A stretch of DNA of 64,000 nt from Omphiscola glabra (GCA_964017045.1 OZ024807.1:11626741-11690740), one strand, 5' to 3'; shown: positions 12,301 through 24,303, numbered from the stretch's first letter. The notes: generated by a model from the letters alone, not told the origin. A program made the numbers and translations.

Positions 12301-13790
12301 GTAATCAAATACAATGCCTGTCTTAACTCATTTTTAAAAAATTGTAACTTAAGTACTTTTTCTACTCGGCCCTTCAATTATAAAACTGGTTTCGATTCAG
12401 TTTTAAAAATTCTTGTAAAGTGCTTAGTGACCCCTTAATCTCAATATGTCTCTCATACCTGTACATGATTTCAGCGCCTGTCCGTTTGAGGTACATATTG
12501 TATTAAAGATGGATTCATTGTGTTTCTGAAATCAGTACATATGCGTGTCAGCCAAATGCATTCGAACATAACATAGCCAATGGTTGGAACCTTAAACATA
12601 TAATATTGCAATTTTACATTATAGAAAGTTAAATGCCCCTCCAAAAAATCGTACGCTTCCTTATACACTGGTCCAAGAATTAATTCAGCCTCTAAAAAGA
12701 CATTATTGTCAAGATTTTCGATCACGACCCATTATTTAAATGGCTTAAACAAACGTTCAAAGGACATATTACAATAGTATCAAACCTTGCTATGAACTAT
12801 TTTCAAAGACACCTCGTGTCCTGCGATCATACTCATACTATGTATCAATGTCTTTATTTCGACAAACAAACGTATAGTTTTATACGTATACTTTTTGGTA
12901 ACAATTCATCTTTCTATCCAGAAGATTTCAATAATCAAAGCGGACAATCGGCCGACACAATCTTTTTTTAAATCATTCATATTACAACAACCACCCCCAC
13001 TCCTCCCCACAAAAAAAAAAAAAATAATAGTAGAATCAGTGATTCCAAGACCTAAACAATCAACGCATCCTGTATTTAGGCTGAAAAGAAGGTGCGCTGT
13101 TGTGTCTACAGACTAGTAGGTCATGTTTTTGGCTTATAATTGTGTACATTATTCCATCCAGCTATCAACATACAAGAAAGTCATTTATGTTACTTCCTTT
13201 ACGTTTTTTTTTACAATTTTACATACTGAAATCTGATGTTTTTTATATGACAATGGTGCGCATTTCATCCAACAATTGTTGCGCATTTAACGTTGACTTC
13301 CCGATTTAATCTCCATGATATCCTCTCCATTAACTATGATGCCGTCGTATTCACAGCCTTCATTCATGATAGTTTATCGGCTCTAGTTAAAGGGACCTTG
13401 CTCCGACCTGCTGTAAAATGGTTCTAGTTTCTCAGTTGTTTCTATTATATAATTATGATTACCCTCTAGTACACAATAACAAAACACTCTCTAACTTTAA
13501 TGCTGGAACACTCTCTAAGTACTATGTTGACCACTCTCTAAGATTCTATGTTGACCACTCTCTAACTTTCAATGTTGAACACCCATCTAACGTTCCATGT
13601 TGACCAGAACTGTCGTACTATTTATATTGATCATTACTATCTAACTTTCTGTGTTGTCAAGAAATCTATTTTCAGTAAAATTCTCTGACCAGCACTATCT
13701 AAATTTCAATTGAGACCATTTCCCCCTCCCCTCATCACAAAAAAAATAAGGGCACATAGTCTGGTACCTAATTTAAGTTTCTAAAATGCA
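9370..13790 (+). repeat. R1 block, copy B
   Basis: This copy runs from the landmark at 9440-9560 through 10370, 10770, 11000-11110, 11418-11470, 12010-12075, 12465-12660 and 12896-13440. It matches copy C (15460-17700) and copy D (26010-28830) landmark by landmark. The 12465-12660 part is especially well kept against 16680-16870. Positions 9780-9990 are a degenerate tandem array based on ctcactaatctagaa, the same array that is sharp and expanded at 26281-26610. Positions 13440-13700 hold another degenerate array based on ctctctaactttc. A MITE interrupts it at 12126-12379. Confidence 0.65.
12126..12379. mobile_element. MITE with 33-bp perfect terminal inverted repeats
   Basis: The arms at 12126-12158 and 12347-12379 are exact reverse complements and contain gaagggccgagtagaaaa. 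Weaker inversion continues inward around aaaaatgagtt. The corresponding site in copy C (about 16580-16600) has no such sequence and the flanks join directly, which shows an insertion after the modules diverged. No target duplication is obvious, so the superfamily is unassigned. The interior has no transposase. Confidence 0.75.
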
Positions 13791-15219
13791 AACTTGTCTT
13801 TAAATTATACCGAATCACTCCGGTATTCCTCCCATTCACGTTTCTAGATTGTCTCGCTAAGCTTTAAGTACTATTATATTCACTCGTTTTTCCTATTCTA
13901 ACTTTCTAATAAGCGTGCTTTGTGTTCTATCAAATTCGATCTCTGAACATAATAGTTATATTGACTTTTAATTCAATCATCTAAAGTTGACTCAGCATTC
14001 ATTCATCTAAGTTTTACTCAGCTTAAAACCCTTGTACCAAAAAGTAACCCCCCCCCCCCCCAAAACAAAAAGAGCATATAATCAAAAGCCATGATTCTCA
14101 TACCCTTGCAGTTGGGCACTTCCTGAACTTTGTGTGGCTAGCAGTGTCAGCGTTTTGTCGCAGCCGTTCACCCCTTTGAATTACTGCTCCTTCCTTCTTG
14201 TCAATATTCCTAAGTTATTAAGACGTTTGTGTGTCTTCGTTTGGACCATTGTAGGATCTCTTGAAAATTTGTACTAATATATATATATATATATATATAA
14301 ATGATAGAAAGATATTCTAGTATCTTTTGTCGTTAACACTATTCATAGACATTTTTTGGCCTGGCAAACATTTCATAAGTTTATTTAAGTTTACTTCTAT
14401 GAACGACTAAATAACTATAAGCCCCCAAAAGTGTGTGTCGGTTGCTGATTGAATCCTTGTCATGGTGCCGTTATCTTTCGGTTTGCCGTATTAGCCACAC
14501 CAAGTTGCGACATTCAGACAAAGTACTATAAGTACCTGTAGTGCTGTCACTTGATTGTCATGTCTAGATTTATTTTGTGTAACTTCGGGCATTACATAGA
14601 AACAAATAGGTGCAGCTGTTCTTTGTGATATCTTATTTCCTAGTTTTAAACCTAAATTCTTTTCAAAATATCTCATTCGCCAAAGACTTTATCCATTATC
14701 TTCCATTTCTCGACAAAACCTGCATCTTGTACATTTTCATCAGAGCGCCCTTGTCCCCAACTTTGTTTGCTTAATTGAAATAAAACATATCATAAATCTT
14801 TATAAAGTTTTCATTTTGAAAAACTTTTGCACCGAAACAAACACTGCGCTGTGTCTGTAATAACCTTCACCTCAATGGATGAATCATTGTATATTTGAAC
14901 CCTGTCTTCGTATAACCCTGGAAAATTCCCTGGATTATCCTTTGAACATTTTTCGATAAGTCATTTCGAATATCGCATTGTCCGCAACAATGGAATAGAC
15001 CTGGACAATACTGCTTGGCGTTGGATGAACGATTACAGTGCCACCTTTCGGCGTCTTGGTTTGTTCTCTACACATTAAAGTGCACCTCATTTCAACGCAG
15101 AACAGTAACGCATAGTTCGTATCTGTGAAGAATTGTCTGGTCTATGTTGTAGAATTGTCTGGTATATGTTGTAGAATTGTCCCCCTTACAACTGCATACA
15201 TCTTATAAAAATCCCGTCC

Positions 15220-15400
15220 AAGACATCATGACGCACTATACTATACAGTAAAACTAAATAATGTTTTCAAAAAGAAATTTGACGCAAAATTTTAACGTAT
15301 AAACTAAAACAAAAAGATTCGACCAAATTTCCGTTAAATCAAATTTCCGTCTATAATTTTTTCATCGACGAAATTTCTTTCGATCAAATTTCCGGATACG
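15220..15400. mobile_element. Truncated long-TIR MITE remnant
   Basis: Positions 15310-15395 repeat the right arm of the element at 6928-7211, including aaatttctttcgatcaaatt. Positions 15235-15300 repeat its central region. The left arm is missing, so this is a half-element. It lies exactly where copy C has lost about 1.5 kb of R1 relative to the other copies. Confidence 0.55.
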
Positions 15401-17462
15401 TGTTCCATTTTGAAAAACCTGCTTACCTTTGTACGGGTACATAGTGTAATTGTATAGAATTTAAAAAAATTGCCAGCTGTTGTCTACCAGTTTGTACAGT
15501 AATAGATCTTCATATTGCCTGACAAGTTCCTTTTTCTTAAAATGTCCGCTACGTCTTCCTCGTTAACTTTTAGAATGTATCTTTATATTTTTCTCCGCAT
15601 CTGACTACAGAGATATGGAGATTTACAGGTTTGGAAAAAAAATGTTATTTAAGAGAGCATGAACTAATAAGACATGAATACATATATTGAAATAATAGAA
15701 CATGAAGAAACACAGCATAATATAAGAGAACCATTTTCTCTGGTCATCATGTATGGTGAATAATTCCAATTTTTGTTCATCATTTAAGGTGTCGTTCTTA
15801 CCATTGCACCTAAAGAATGCTTCTCCCTTGCCGACAGATATCGTTACTACTGTGTCCTTGTAGGTTGCAATGACTACTTCCGTTTTTTGTTTTTTTTAAA
15901 TAAGGAAAATTTTTCTTCGTCCTTTGATTGTAATACCAATATCACAAGTAAATTACGAGTCTAGCAATGTGCAGTAACATCAAGTTTTATTATGAATAAC
16001 TGCAATATTTTTTTATTTAATTACAAATATATCTTCATAATTTTCTAAATGAATTATTGAATTATTTAGATCAACACTAAAGACTGTTTTAAGTTCTTGA
16101 GCATACATTCATTACACTTCTGTATCATATTGGTGGCATTTTTTTGAATTTTTTTGTTAACTCAGTTCAAATAACAATGATTCTCAAGTGGGCAGTCTTT
16201 CACTCATTCATGGCGCTATTTTATTTTTACCCTATTTTAAAATGATATCTCAATAGTAGCAGAAATGGAAACTTAAAAAAAATAACTACGTTTAAATTAT
16301 TTCAAGTATGGACGATTTGAAACAAAATTAAAACATTCGATTTAATTAAAACTCATGCATTCACGTGACTCTTTGCATCAACCCTTATGTTATCTTAATC
16401 TCTTCGTAGCAACCCTTGAATCCTCAAGCCATTTCGTATCAAATGTTTATACCTTTAAGTTTTCTTTGGTGATACCAGATAGTAATCTTTGTTATCTTAC
16501 TGTAAATGTAGATTCTGAAACATCTTATCTCGTTTTTGCTTTGCATCAAACAATTGTTTCCAAGTGCATTTACCTGAAACTGAATGGACAAATGACAAAA
16601 CTAGTTTCTATTCAGTTTTAAACTATCATCCTGGATGCATGATTATCCCTTAATCTCAATGTGTCTTTCATAGCTGCAAATGATTTCAGCGCCCTGTCCT
16701 TTTGAGGGCCATATTGTATTAAAGATGGATCCGTTATATAAATCATATCAATACAGATGCATGTCAGCCACGTGCACTCGAACATAACATAGCCAATGGT
16801 TTGAGACTTAAACATATAATATTGCAATTTTACATTATAGAAAGTTAAATGCCTCTCAAAAAACAATCGAACACTTCTCTATACACTGGTCCAAGATTAC
16901 ATTTAGCCATTAAAGAAGCATTTACAAACGCATTCTTATCGCTCTTTTTTATCACGAGCCTTTTTGAAATAGCTTAACCATCGTTAAGGTCATATTAAAA
17001 GAATATCAGACCTAGACATGAACTATCTTCAATCACACCCAGTGTTCTGTCAATCACACCCAGTGTTCTGCGATCATACACATACTATGTATGAATGTAT
17101 TTCTTTCGACAAACAAACGCAAAATTTTACACGTATACTTTTTTTATCATAATGTATCTTTCCATTCTATAGATTTCAATCATCAAAACGGACAATCGGC
17201 CTATAAAATCTTGTAAACAATCATTCAAGTTCAAAAACAAAAGAGAAGAAATCATTGATTCCAATACTTGAACATTAAACACATCCTGTACTTAGTGGGA
17301 ATGAAAGCTGCATTGTCGTGTCTACCGACTAGTACAATATGTTTTTTTGCCTGCATCTTTTATTACATTATTTCTACCAGCTATCAACATAAAAAAAAGA
17401 CATATAATGAGCTTCCTTTACGTTTTTACAACTTTCGGTTCTGAAAGCTGTTGGGGTATTCG

Positions 17463-17550
17463 GACAATAGTGCGCATTTAATCAGACATTGGTGCGCATT
17501 TCACCAGACAATGGTGCGCATTTCATCAGACAATAGTGCGCATTACACGT
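17463..17550 (+). repeat. 22-bp tandem repeat, 4 copies
   Basis: A 22-bp unit containing ggtgcgcatttcat is repeated about four times with small changes. Copy B carries only two such units at 13250-13300, so this is a local expansion within copy C. Confidence 0.7.
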
Positions 17551-17749
17551 TGACATCACGATTTAATCTCCATGGTATCCTAAGCGTTAACAATGATACT
17601 GTTGTTTTCAGAGCCCTTTTCCACGATTCCCGATTAGGCTCTAGTTATAGGGACCTTTCAGCCACCTGCCGTAAAAAGGATCTAGTTTCTTAGTTGTCTA
17701 TTTTATATAACTACGATCCCCCCTTGGTACACAATAACAAAACGAAATT

Positions 17750-18590
17750 ATGTGTTAAGAGACGGCCCATTTTGACTCCTTTCCATGATACCGTTATTTT
17801 TCGATTAGCTGTTTTACGTATAATAGGAAGCGGAGATCAGACAAAGTGACAGAAATACTTTTCGTTAAACCATTGCACGGTGATATGCGTTAAATCATTG
17901 AACGGTTATATTCGTTATATCATTTCCCTGCAATGCTCAGTAAATCAAAACCTCTTATAAGTGACTTTAATGTATCATATTTCAGGCATTTCGTAATATA
18001 TTCTCTAACTAAAATCAAATATCATTATTTTTTAACTATTTAAAAAAAAAAAGAAAATACTAACAACAAATATTTAATGGGAAAGTTTAAATTTAAAAAA
18101 TGGTTCTTTTTATTTAAAATGATTAATTTTCTTGAAATTTGTTTTAAATCTATATCGAATTTTGTGTTCAACGTTTATAGTGATCATAGTTTATGTCAAG
18201 TGATAGTTTTAATGATTTTAACCAGCCCTGTTTGAATTGTATTTTTTCTTTGTCTGGATTTAAATTGAAAATATAAAGAGCAAACGGGTAGTTGTACAAT
18301 TTTTAGTTACTGCTCCTAAACGGAAACGTATAATAATAATAATAATATATAAATAAAGAGAAATTATAAAGAATATAAGGACTTTATCGAACAGTATTGT
18401 CATTAATTGATGTAGCATGCTACTCCAGTATACTGCTCAAATGTTTTACACTCGTCTTTATGACTTTGGCGATCGGTAGACCTACCAATACAATTTTTTT
18501 AAACATATTTTTATTTTAATTTAGTTTAGTCGATTTCTATGGAATTCTAAAAAAAATATCACAGACTTCCCATAATGTTTGTCGAAAAAT
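17750..18590. other. Intergenic, no feature recognised
   Basis: AT-rich sequence with short poly(A) and (ATA)n runs (18330-18350). I see no convincing coding region, RNA gene or repeat partner in the window. Confidence 0.5.
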
Positions 18591-18593
18591 TTT

Positions 18594-19235
18594 CCAGCTA
18601 ACGAATGTATTCAATGGTATGAAGACCTTAACTTCCAGCTAATGAAAGGATTCGAAATTATGAAACCACTAACTTCTAGCTAATGAATGGATTCAATAAT
18701 TTCAATGATTAAAGACGTTAACTTTCAGCTAATGAATGAATGGATTCAATGATTTCAATGATTAAAGACGTTAACTTTCAGCTAATGAATGGATTCAATG
18801 ATTAAAGACGTTAACTTTCAGCTAATGAATGGATTCAATGGTTAAAGACGTTAACTTTCAGCTAACGAAGGGATTCAATGTTATGAAGACGTTAACTCCC
18901 AGCTAATGAATGGATTCAATTTTATGAAGACGTTAACTTCCAGCTAATGAATGTATTTAATGGTATAAAGATGTTAACTTCCAGCTAATCAATGTATTCT
19001 ATGATTAAAGACGTTAACCTCCAGCTTATGAATGGATTCAATGATTAAAGACGTTAACTTCCAGCTTATGAATGGATTCAATGATTAAAGACGCTAACTT
19101 CCAGCTTATGAATGAATTCAATGATTAAAGACGCTAACTTCCAGCTAATGAATGTATTCAATTATAAAAAGATGTTAAGTTCCAGCTAATGAATGGATTC
19201 AATGGTACAAGGACGACTTTAACTTCCAGCGTACC
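18594..19235 (+). repeat. Minisatellite, about 40-bp unit, about 16 copies
   Basis: The unit contains gattaaagacgttaacttcc followed by agctaatgaatggattcaa. Copies vary in length (about 38-50 bp) and sequence. Variants with tatgaagacgttaac lie mostly at the two ends of the array and gattaaagacg variants in the middle, as expected from unequal exchange acting mainly on the centre. There is no coding interpretation. Confidence 0.85.
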
Positions 19236-19239
19236 TTGT

Positions 19240-20640
19240 AACCCACGGACAAAAAAGACAATATGATATTCTGATATTTTGCTTTAAATAGAAGCAAACA
19301 ATTCTTTTGTGTCACGTGGGTTGTGTTGGTTATATATACTATGGCATGGAAAAATCAAAGAAAGTATGCATGTTTTAACATGATTACAAATTCAAAGATT
19401 ATTATCTCCGACGATTTTTTTTTTAATTGTAATTTCCTTTACAATCGCTTGGAAATGCAAATGTGGCTATTAAATAAATATTGAAAACATGGTAATAAAC
19501 TATATAAAAATAGTCATATGGTAATAAAAGTTGTGTAATAATGGTAATGCGGTGATAAATTCGTTGGAAATACTTGGATTCTTTAACGATGAAATTTACT
19601 TAAATAATATTTAAGTGTCTATCGTGTTTTGTTGTCATTGGTAACAGGATCAAATTTTATGTCCCATGATTTAGTTCATTTATTGTGCAAGTCAGTTTAA
19701 AGGGTGAGTTGTTTAATAATTTTGCACTTAAGTTAATATAGACATGCCAAACTTGATAGAGTTGTTCTTATGTGGCGTTCCCCATTACTTGTCGATGAAA
19801 GATACTAAATTTCAAACAATGTCAATCTAATGTGCTTTTAAAGTTACGATTATGACCAAAAAATTGTTAGTTAAAGACATAAAAATGTGGGGGGAAAGAG
19901 TAAACCAGAGCTTGTGGGGTCACAGGCACTACTAGAGGATACTTTTTCCATGATGGAAGCAGTAGCATGGACAGACAGTTTGTAATCGCGCAGTGACCGT
20001 CAAAGATGGCACGGATGTTTACTACAGTTGTCCCCAAATTTCAGTCTGCGATATTTTCTTGCGTTTCAAAGTCAGGACTACACAGGTTAAATAAATAACA
20101 AGGGATACACTTGTTAATGCCTAATTCCTTAGGTGAACTTTGCCCCGCTTTTGACACAGGCTTATCTTAAATAAGAACTAGAACCCGCCTTTGAAGAGAG
20201 CAAGATTAAAATTAAGACAAAATGCGCCAAAAAAAGTAATCATTTTTTTTATCATATCCATGAATGGTGAAAGAAAATCATCAAATTTCTTTTTTAATAA
20301 ATTATTTCCTAGGATTTAATTTATAAGATGCTCATTGTTAAACACAATATAAACATCTTCATATATTATATGAATGATGTTGGGATATTCAAATCCTGTT
20401 TCGTTGCAACTTTAGTCGAGAAAACGTTATTTTAAAAATAATTTTTCCTTCTCCTAGCATAAATATAATTGTATTCGGACAACGTAAAAAACAAGTTTGG
20501 AAAGGTCCAGTCTTGTATGACTCCTCTGACAGACAGCGGTAAAAGGTAAATGGCCTTTCAAATACGTAATATCACTTCTTTTATTATGCTCCCCCGATCT
20601 TCTATGGATCCCGTGATATAATAGATGAAAGTAAACGCAC
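19240..20640. other. Intergenic, no feature recognised
   Basis: This stretch is AT-rich and apparently single-copy in the window. Part of it (19880-20060) is less AT-rich but has no open frame with recognisable protein features. Nothing further can be supported. Confidence 0.45.
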
Positions 20641-21390
20641 ACACTATAAAGTCTCTACCGGGTCATCGAATGGCATCTAAGAACCCAACCATTAGGTCTC
20701 CACCTGGGACAGTCTTGTGCAATGTACTCTATTGACAAGTTCTGATATAACAATCTATCTAACATCTAGATCTCCAATATACCAGGGCCCACTAATAGCG
20801 TCACATAGGAGATGGCGTCGGTGGGCCATCGAGCGCGAGCTCTTAATGCCCTTCCCGGCACACCTCCACACGGGCCAGGCGCCGGGTCTCCCCGCCGAAA
20901 GACCGTGCGGCGGCATGTTGGGATCTTCCCCGCTGGCCTGGGGGACGTCCGGTCGACCGAATACGCTGCGTTTAAATCGTTCGCGGTCCACTCTCCGGGA
21001 GTCAGGTCAGCTTTGCTTTCACTCTGGAGGGATGGTGTTGCGTTACCACCCCCTACCGCCCAGAGATTCTTTCGGTCGGGACGTTAAAGGTGGAGCAAAA
21101 CGGTTGCCTATGAGCGGCTTTCTCACGGCCGCGTAGCCTAAATCATTGGTAGAGGCATTAGCCACCCCTACCTTATATCCATCAACGGCAACAAGTAATC
21201 ATTTAAGACACTGCTGCTCCCGTTGCGTTGGGAGTCATGTGGTCGGCCGGGGTTTTTGGCTTCGGGTATAGAAATCCCCCTTACTAGTCCGCCACGCCAC
21301 GAAGAGGCAAACCCCATGCGGACGCCCCCAAGTTGCCCCAGGGACGCTGCCGCGGACGCACGGCACGGACCAGAGCCCACTCAATTACTC
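20640..21390. other. GC-rich island of unknown origin
   Basis: Base composition changes sharply from AT-rich flanks to clearly GC-rich sequence and back at about 21390. The most GC-rich part is 20800-21120, with many CpG dinucleotides. Several overlapping frames are open on both strands, the longest 139 codons on the plus strand at 20717-21136. This is expected of GC-rich DNA, because stop codons are rare there, and none resembles a family I know. Possible identities are the 5' part of a non-LTR retrotransposon (perhaps minus-oriented), a CpG-island promoter, or transferred sequence. I favour a mobile-element fragment, without proof. Confidence 0.4.
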
Positions 21391-21743
21391 CTGTATTCAC
21401 TTTCTTTTCTGTTCACCAATATTCTACGTGCAACCCTCTCGTTCTCTTTTCTGCAATGCTATTTATATCACAACCCGTTTTTAACAGTTCTCATGTTTTA
21501 ATTAAAAGATGTAGCTGACAAATTAAGTGCAAAATATATCTATCAAACAACAGTGGTTCTCATACGTCGGCATTATGGGCACAACCTGAATGTGTTTGGA
21601 GCAGAAAACCAGCAACATAATGTTGTCTACCGGCTGTATATTATTTAAATTGTTTAAGTTCGTACATAATCCGGCCTTTAAATCAAAATAGTTTCAGGAC
21701 TTTACATTTAAAGAATTCAATTTATCACAGATAGCGGTTTTAA

Positions 21744-22013
21744 AGCAGTTCTCTAGCAGTTCTATAACTGTTCTATAGCAGATCTAAATCAGCTATATAG
21801 CATATCTATAGCAGTTCTATGGCAGATATATATCATTTCTATAGCAGATCTATAGCAGTTCTATAGCAGTTCTATAGCAGATCTATAGCAGATCTATATC
21901 AGCTCTATATCAGCTCTGTAGCAGTTCTATAGCAGATCTATAGCAGATCTATAGCAGATCTATAGCAGTTCTATATAAGTTCTACAGCAGATTTATAGTA
22001 GTTCGTAAGCAGT
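21744..22013 (+). repeat. 11-bp minisatellite, about 24 copies
   Basis: The unit ttctatagcag alternates with atctatagcag and atctatatcag variants. The two main variants are mixed rather than blocked. Many AGATCT and CTATAG six-mers result. Confidence 0.85.
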
Positions 22014-22228
22014 TTATTTATCGGACAGAGTGACGTTAAAAATGTGTTGACTTTCTCCATTAATCTCGTCATTGATCTTCATTGGTTCTATAACATTCAT
22101 GTTTTTAAAGTGTCCAAGTGGTCCGAAAACTCAGGTGTACCTTACGGAACGCGGTGAAGGTTGAATATCAAAATGTGTTGAGCGCAAAGTAGATCGCAAA
22201 TGTTGCCGTTTGATATGTTTTTGTTTCT

Positions 22229-22505
22229 GTTTCATTTTGTTATGCTATTGTTACTGTTGCATTTTGTTATGCTATTGTTACTGTTGCATTTTGTTATGCT
22301 ATTGTTACTGTTGCATTTTGTTATGCTATTGTTACGGTTGCATTTTGTTATGCTATTGTTACGGTTGCATTTTGTTATGCTATTGTTACTGTTGCATTTT
22401 GTTATGCTATTGTTACTGTTGCATTTTGTTATGCTATTGTTACTGTTGCATTTTGTTATGCTATTGTTACTGTTGCATTTTGTTATGCTATTGTTATGGT
22501 TGCAT
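22229..22505 (+). repeat. 27-bp minisatellite, 10 copies
   Basis: The unit is gttgcattttgttatgctattgttact, shown here as two parts: gttgcattttgttatgc and tattgttact. Copies are almost identical apart from a few tact/tacg/tatg changes. Because 27 is a multiple of three, two plus-strand frames stay open across the array and give nine-residue periodic Leu-rich or Cys/Tyr-rich peptides. I read these as by-products, since nothing outside the array supports a gene. Confidence 0.9.
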
Positions 22506-22762
22506 CCTCGTCCTCATCATTATGACATGTAGTTCGTTGGCTTAAATTTTCTACGGGTTTTCTTGTACTCTGCCACAAAAGTTTTCTTAATTATTAGAAA
22601 ACCTGACGCACTGTCCAGATTTCCTTCTTCTTTATTCATTTTACGCAAAGATTGAATTAACATATTGCAGCGGCTTGATGATTCGTTCAACTCTCGAAAG
22701 ACTAACACTCTAGTCACTCTCAGAATTCAATGGCGGCTTGTCCATCAGCGAGCTCCTCAGTA

Positions 22763-22890
22763 GCACTTGTTAACAGAACTAAACACACTCCTATGATTCC
22801 TAACTACCGTACGCCACTCTGAATAGCACTGGTTAACAGAGCTAAACACACTCCTATGATTCCTAACTACCGTACGCCACTCTGAATATC
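22763..22890 (+). repeat. 63-bp direct duplication
   Basis: Two adjacent copies start at 22763 and 22826, each beginning with gcact and containing ccgtacgccactctgaata. They differ at a few bases. The flank that follows (22890-23000) resembles 28930-29040. Confidence 0.75.
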
Positions 22891-22979
22891 ACTGAGCCCT
22901 AAACACTATCGCAACATACGAAAATGTGTATAACACCCCAACGTTCTAAGCGGCTTTCCGCCTTCCCACAGCATTCAAA

Positions 22980-23470
22980 CAAGTAAACTGTTTACTGACC
23001 TTATAACCATCATGAAATCAAACAAAAAGTCCAAAGGAAACAATTCACCCTTCAAACTCACCATGTACCATCCCCAAATGACCAACCGTTACAAAAACAG
23101 TTCATGCAATTTAAATGAAAATAAAACATATGTGTTTTAAAATCGTTCTCATCCTTTAACGTGTAAATCTACTGTCCTTTAATGGTTAGACCTGGAATGT
23201 TCCAGTTTATTGCCCTGACCGCTTACACAGATGTGTATCCGCTCGTCTCATTCTATCCATGCATAAATGACTCAAATTACCCGGTTATGTTTTCTCGATA
23301 TCTTGAGATATCTTAAACACATTGCATCGGATGAGTAGTTTTTTCGTCAATATTCGAATAGGCTATGCATTCTATAATTTTTAACTCGTCATTCAATTTA
23401 AGATAATTGTCATGTTAACCAGCATAAGCTCCAAGTTGCCATAATCTTTTTTCTTGCTCATCACGGACAT
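22980..23470 (+). repeat. R2 block, short copy
   Basis: Positions 23125-23160 and 23300-23440 match R2 landmarks at 3490 and 3680-3810 and at 29150 and 29335-29470, including acattgcatcgg and gtcattcaattt. The later R2 landmarks are absent here. Confidence 0.6.
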
Positions 23471-23827
23471 GACAAAGGATCCGTTCAAAAGTGTCATTGC
23501 ACAAGACCTGGTCATCACTGACAAAAGACAACCAGTAATCAATACCATTTAATAGTTCTGTTGTTTCGTAAGAAAACTTAGTTCTTTAAAGTCTGTATCT
23601 GTTTTACTCATTACATTTTTTTTTCCAATCAGTCTGAATGATTACTTAAATGGTACAACATTTCTTTTTTTGTGGTTGTTATACTCTACAAAGTTAACTA
23701 TTCTTAAAGTGCCTTCTATTTCCAACAACATCGTTTAATCCTTGAAAAAAAAACATTTTTTTTTGTTGCCAAAATACGTAAGTTTGAACATGTCAAAATA
23801 AAGTTCGTACTTAATAATTTAAATAAG

Positions 23828-23882
<55 letters not shown>

Positions 23883-24030
23883 CTACGTTTAAATTAATTT
23901 CTTCCCCCTAAAAGTATATAAATAAATGTCCCCATTATATATCATTTGTGTATTTCTTATTACATGACTTCAGAATTTGTTGTATAAAAAAAACTTTTAC
24001 AATATATCTGCATTGTAATTTTTAAACTCT

Positions 24031-24062
24031 GATCATGTGATCACGTGATCCACGTGATCATG
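24031..24062. other. Palindrome cluster around gatcacgtgatc
   Basis: Overlapping palindromes (gatcacgtgatc, then cacgtgatcatg) lie within 32 bp and contain two CACGTG cores. CACGTG is the classic E-box bound by bHLH factors, but no promoter or gene is evident next to it, so function is open. Confidence 0.35.
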
Positions 24063-24251
24063 TTCGTCAATGATTGGATACGATATTTCCTGTTAGGGAT
24101 TTTTATATTCCATCCACTTCGTTCAGCTTGACAATTTTCACACCTAGCTTACATGTTTTAAAGACAATATTGAATATGAAATCTATTCGCTCACTTAACG
24201 AAATATCATTTATAGTATGTTAGCATAGCTAATCATTTTGTTGACTTTGGT

Positions 24252-24303
24252 GGGGGGGGGGGGGGGGAGGAAGGGAGTGGAGGTGGAAAGTCCCCCCCCC
24301 CCC
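24252..24303. repeat. G-run and C-run pair able to fold back
   Basis: A run of about 16 G is followed about 25 bases later by a run of about 13 C. The two could pair in a hairpin, and the G-rich strand could form a quadruplex. Assembly length of such runs is unreliable. Confidence 0.5.

Larger units (their letters stand above)
13800..17720 (+). repeat. R1 block, copy C
   Basis: Copy C starts with the same sequence as position 1 (13811) and continues with landmarks at 14090, 14420, 14830-15090, 15460-15600, 15875-15950, 16475-16540, 16680-16870 and 17150-17700. Compared with copies A, B and D it lacks the part between the 1290-type and 3200-type landmarks. A MITE remnant (15220-15400) sits at that junction, so the deletion may be linked to it. 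A (TA)n tract occurs at 14278-14299 and a poly(C) run near 14047. Confidence 0.65.

Noticed and set aside
20717..21136. 139-codon plus-strand frame in the GC-rich island
   Set aside because: Several frames on both strands are open here because GC-rich DNA has few stops. The peptide is Arg/Pro/Gly-rich and matches nothing known.
22200..22545. Two overlapping 110-codon open frames
   Set aside because: They lie wholly within the 27-bp minisatellite and stay open because 27 is a multiple of three. The peptides are pure repeats with no flanking gene signals.
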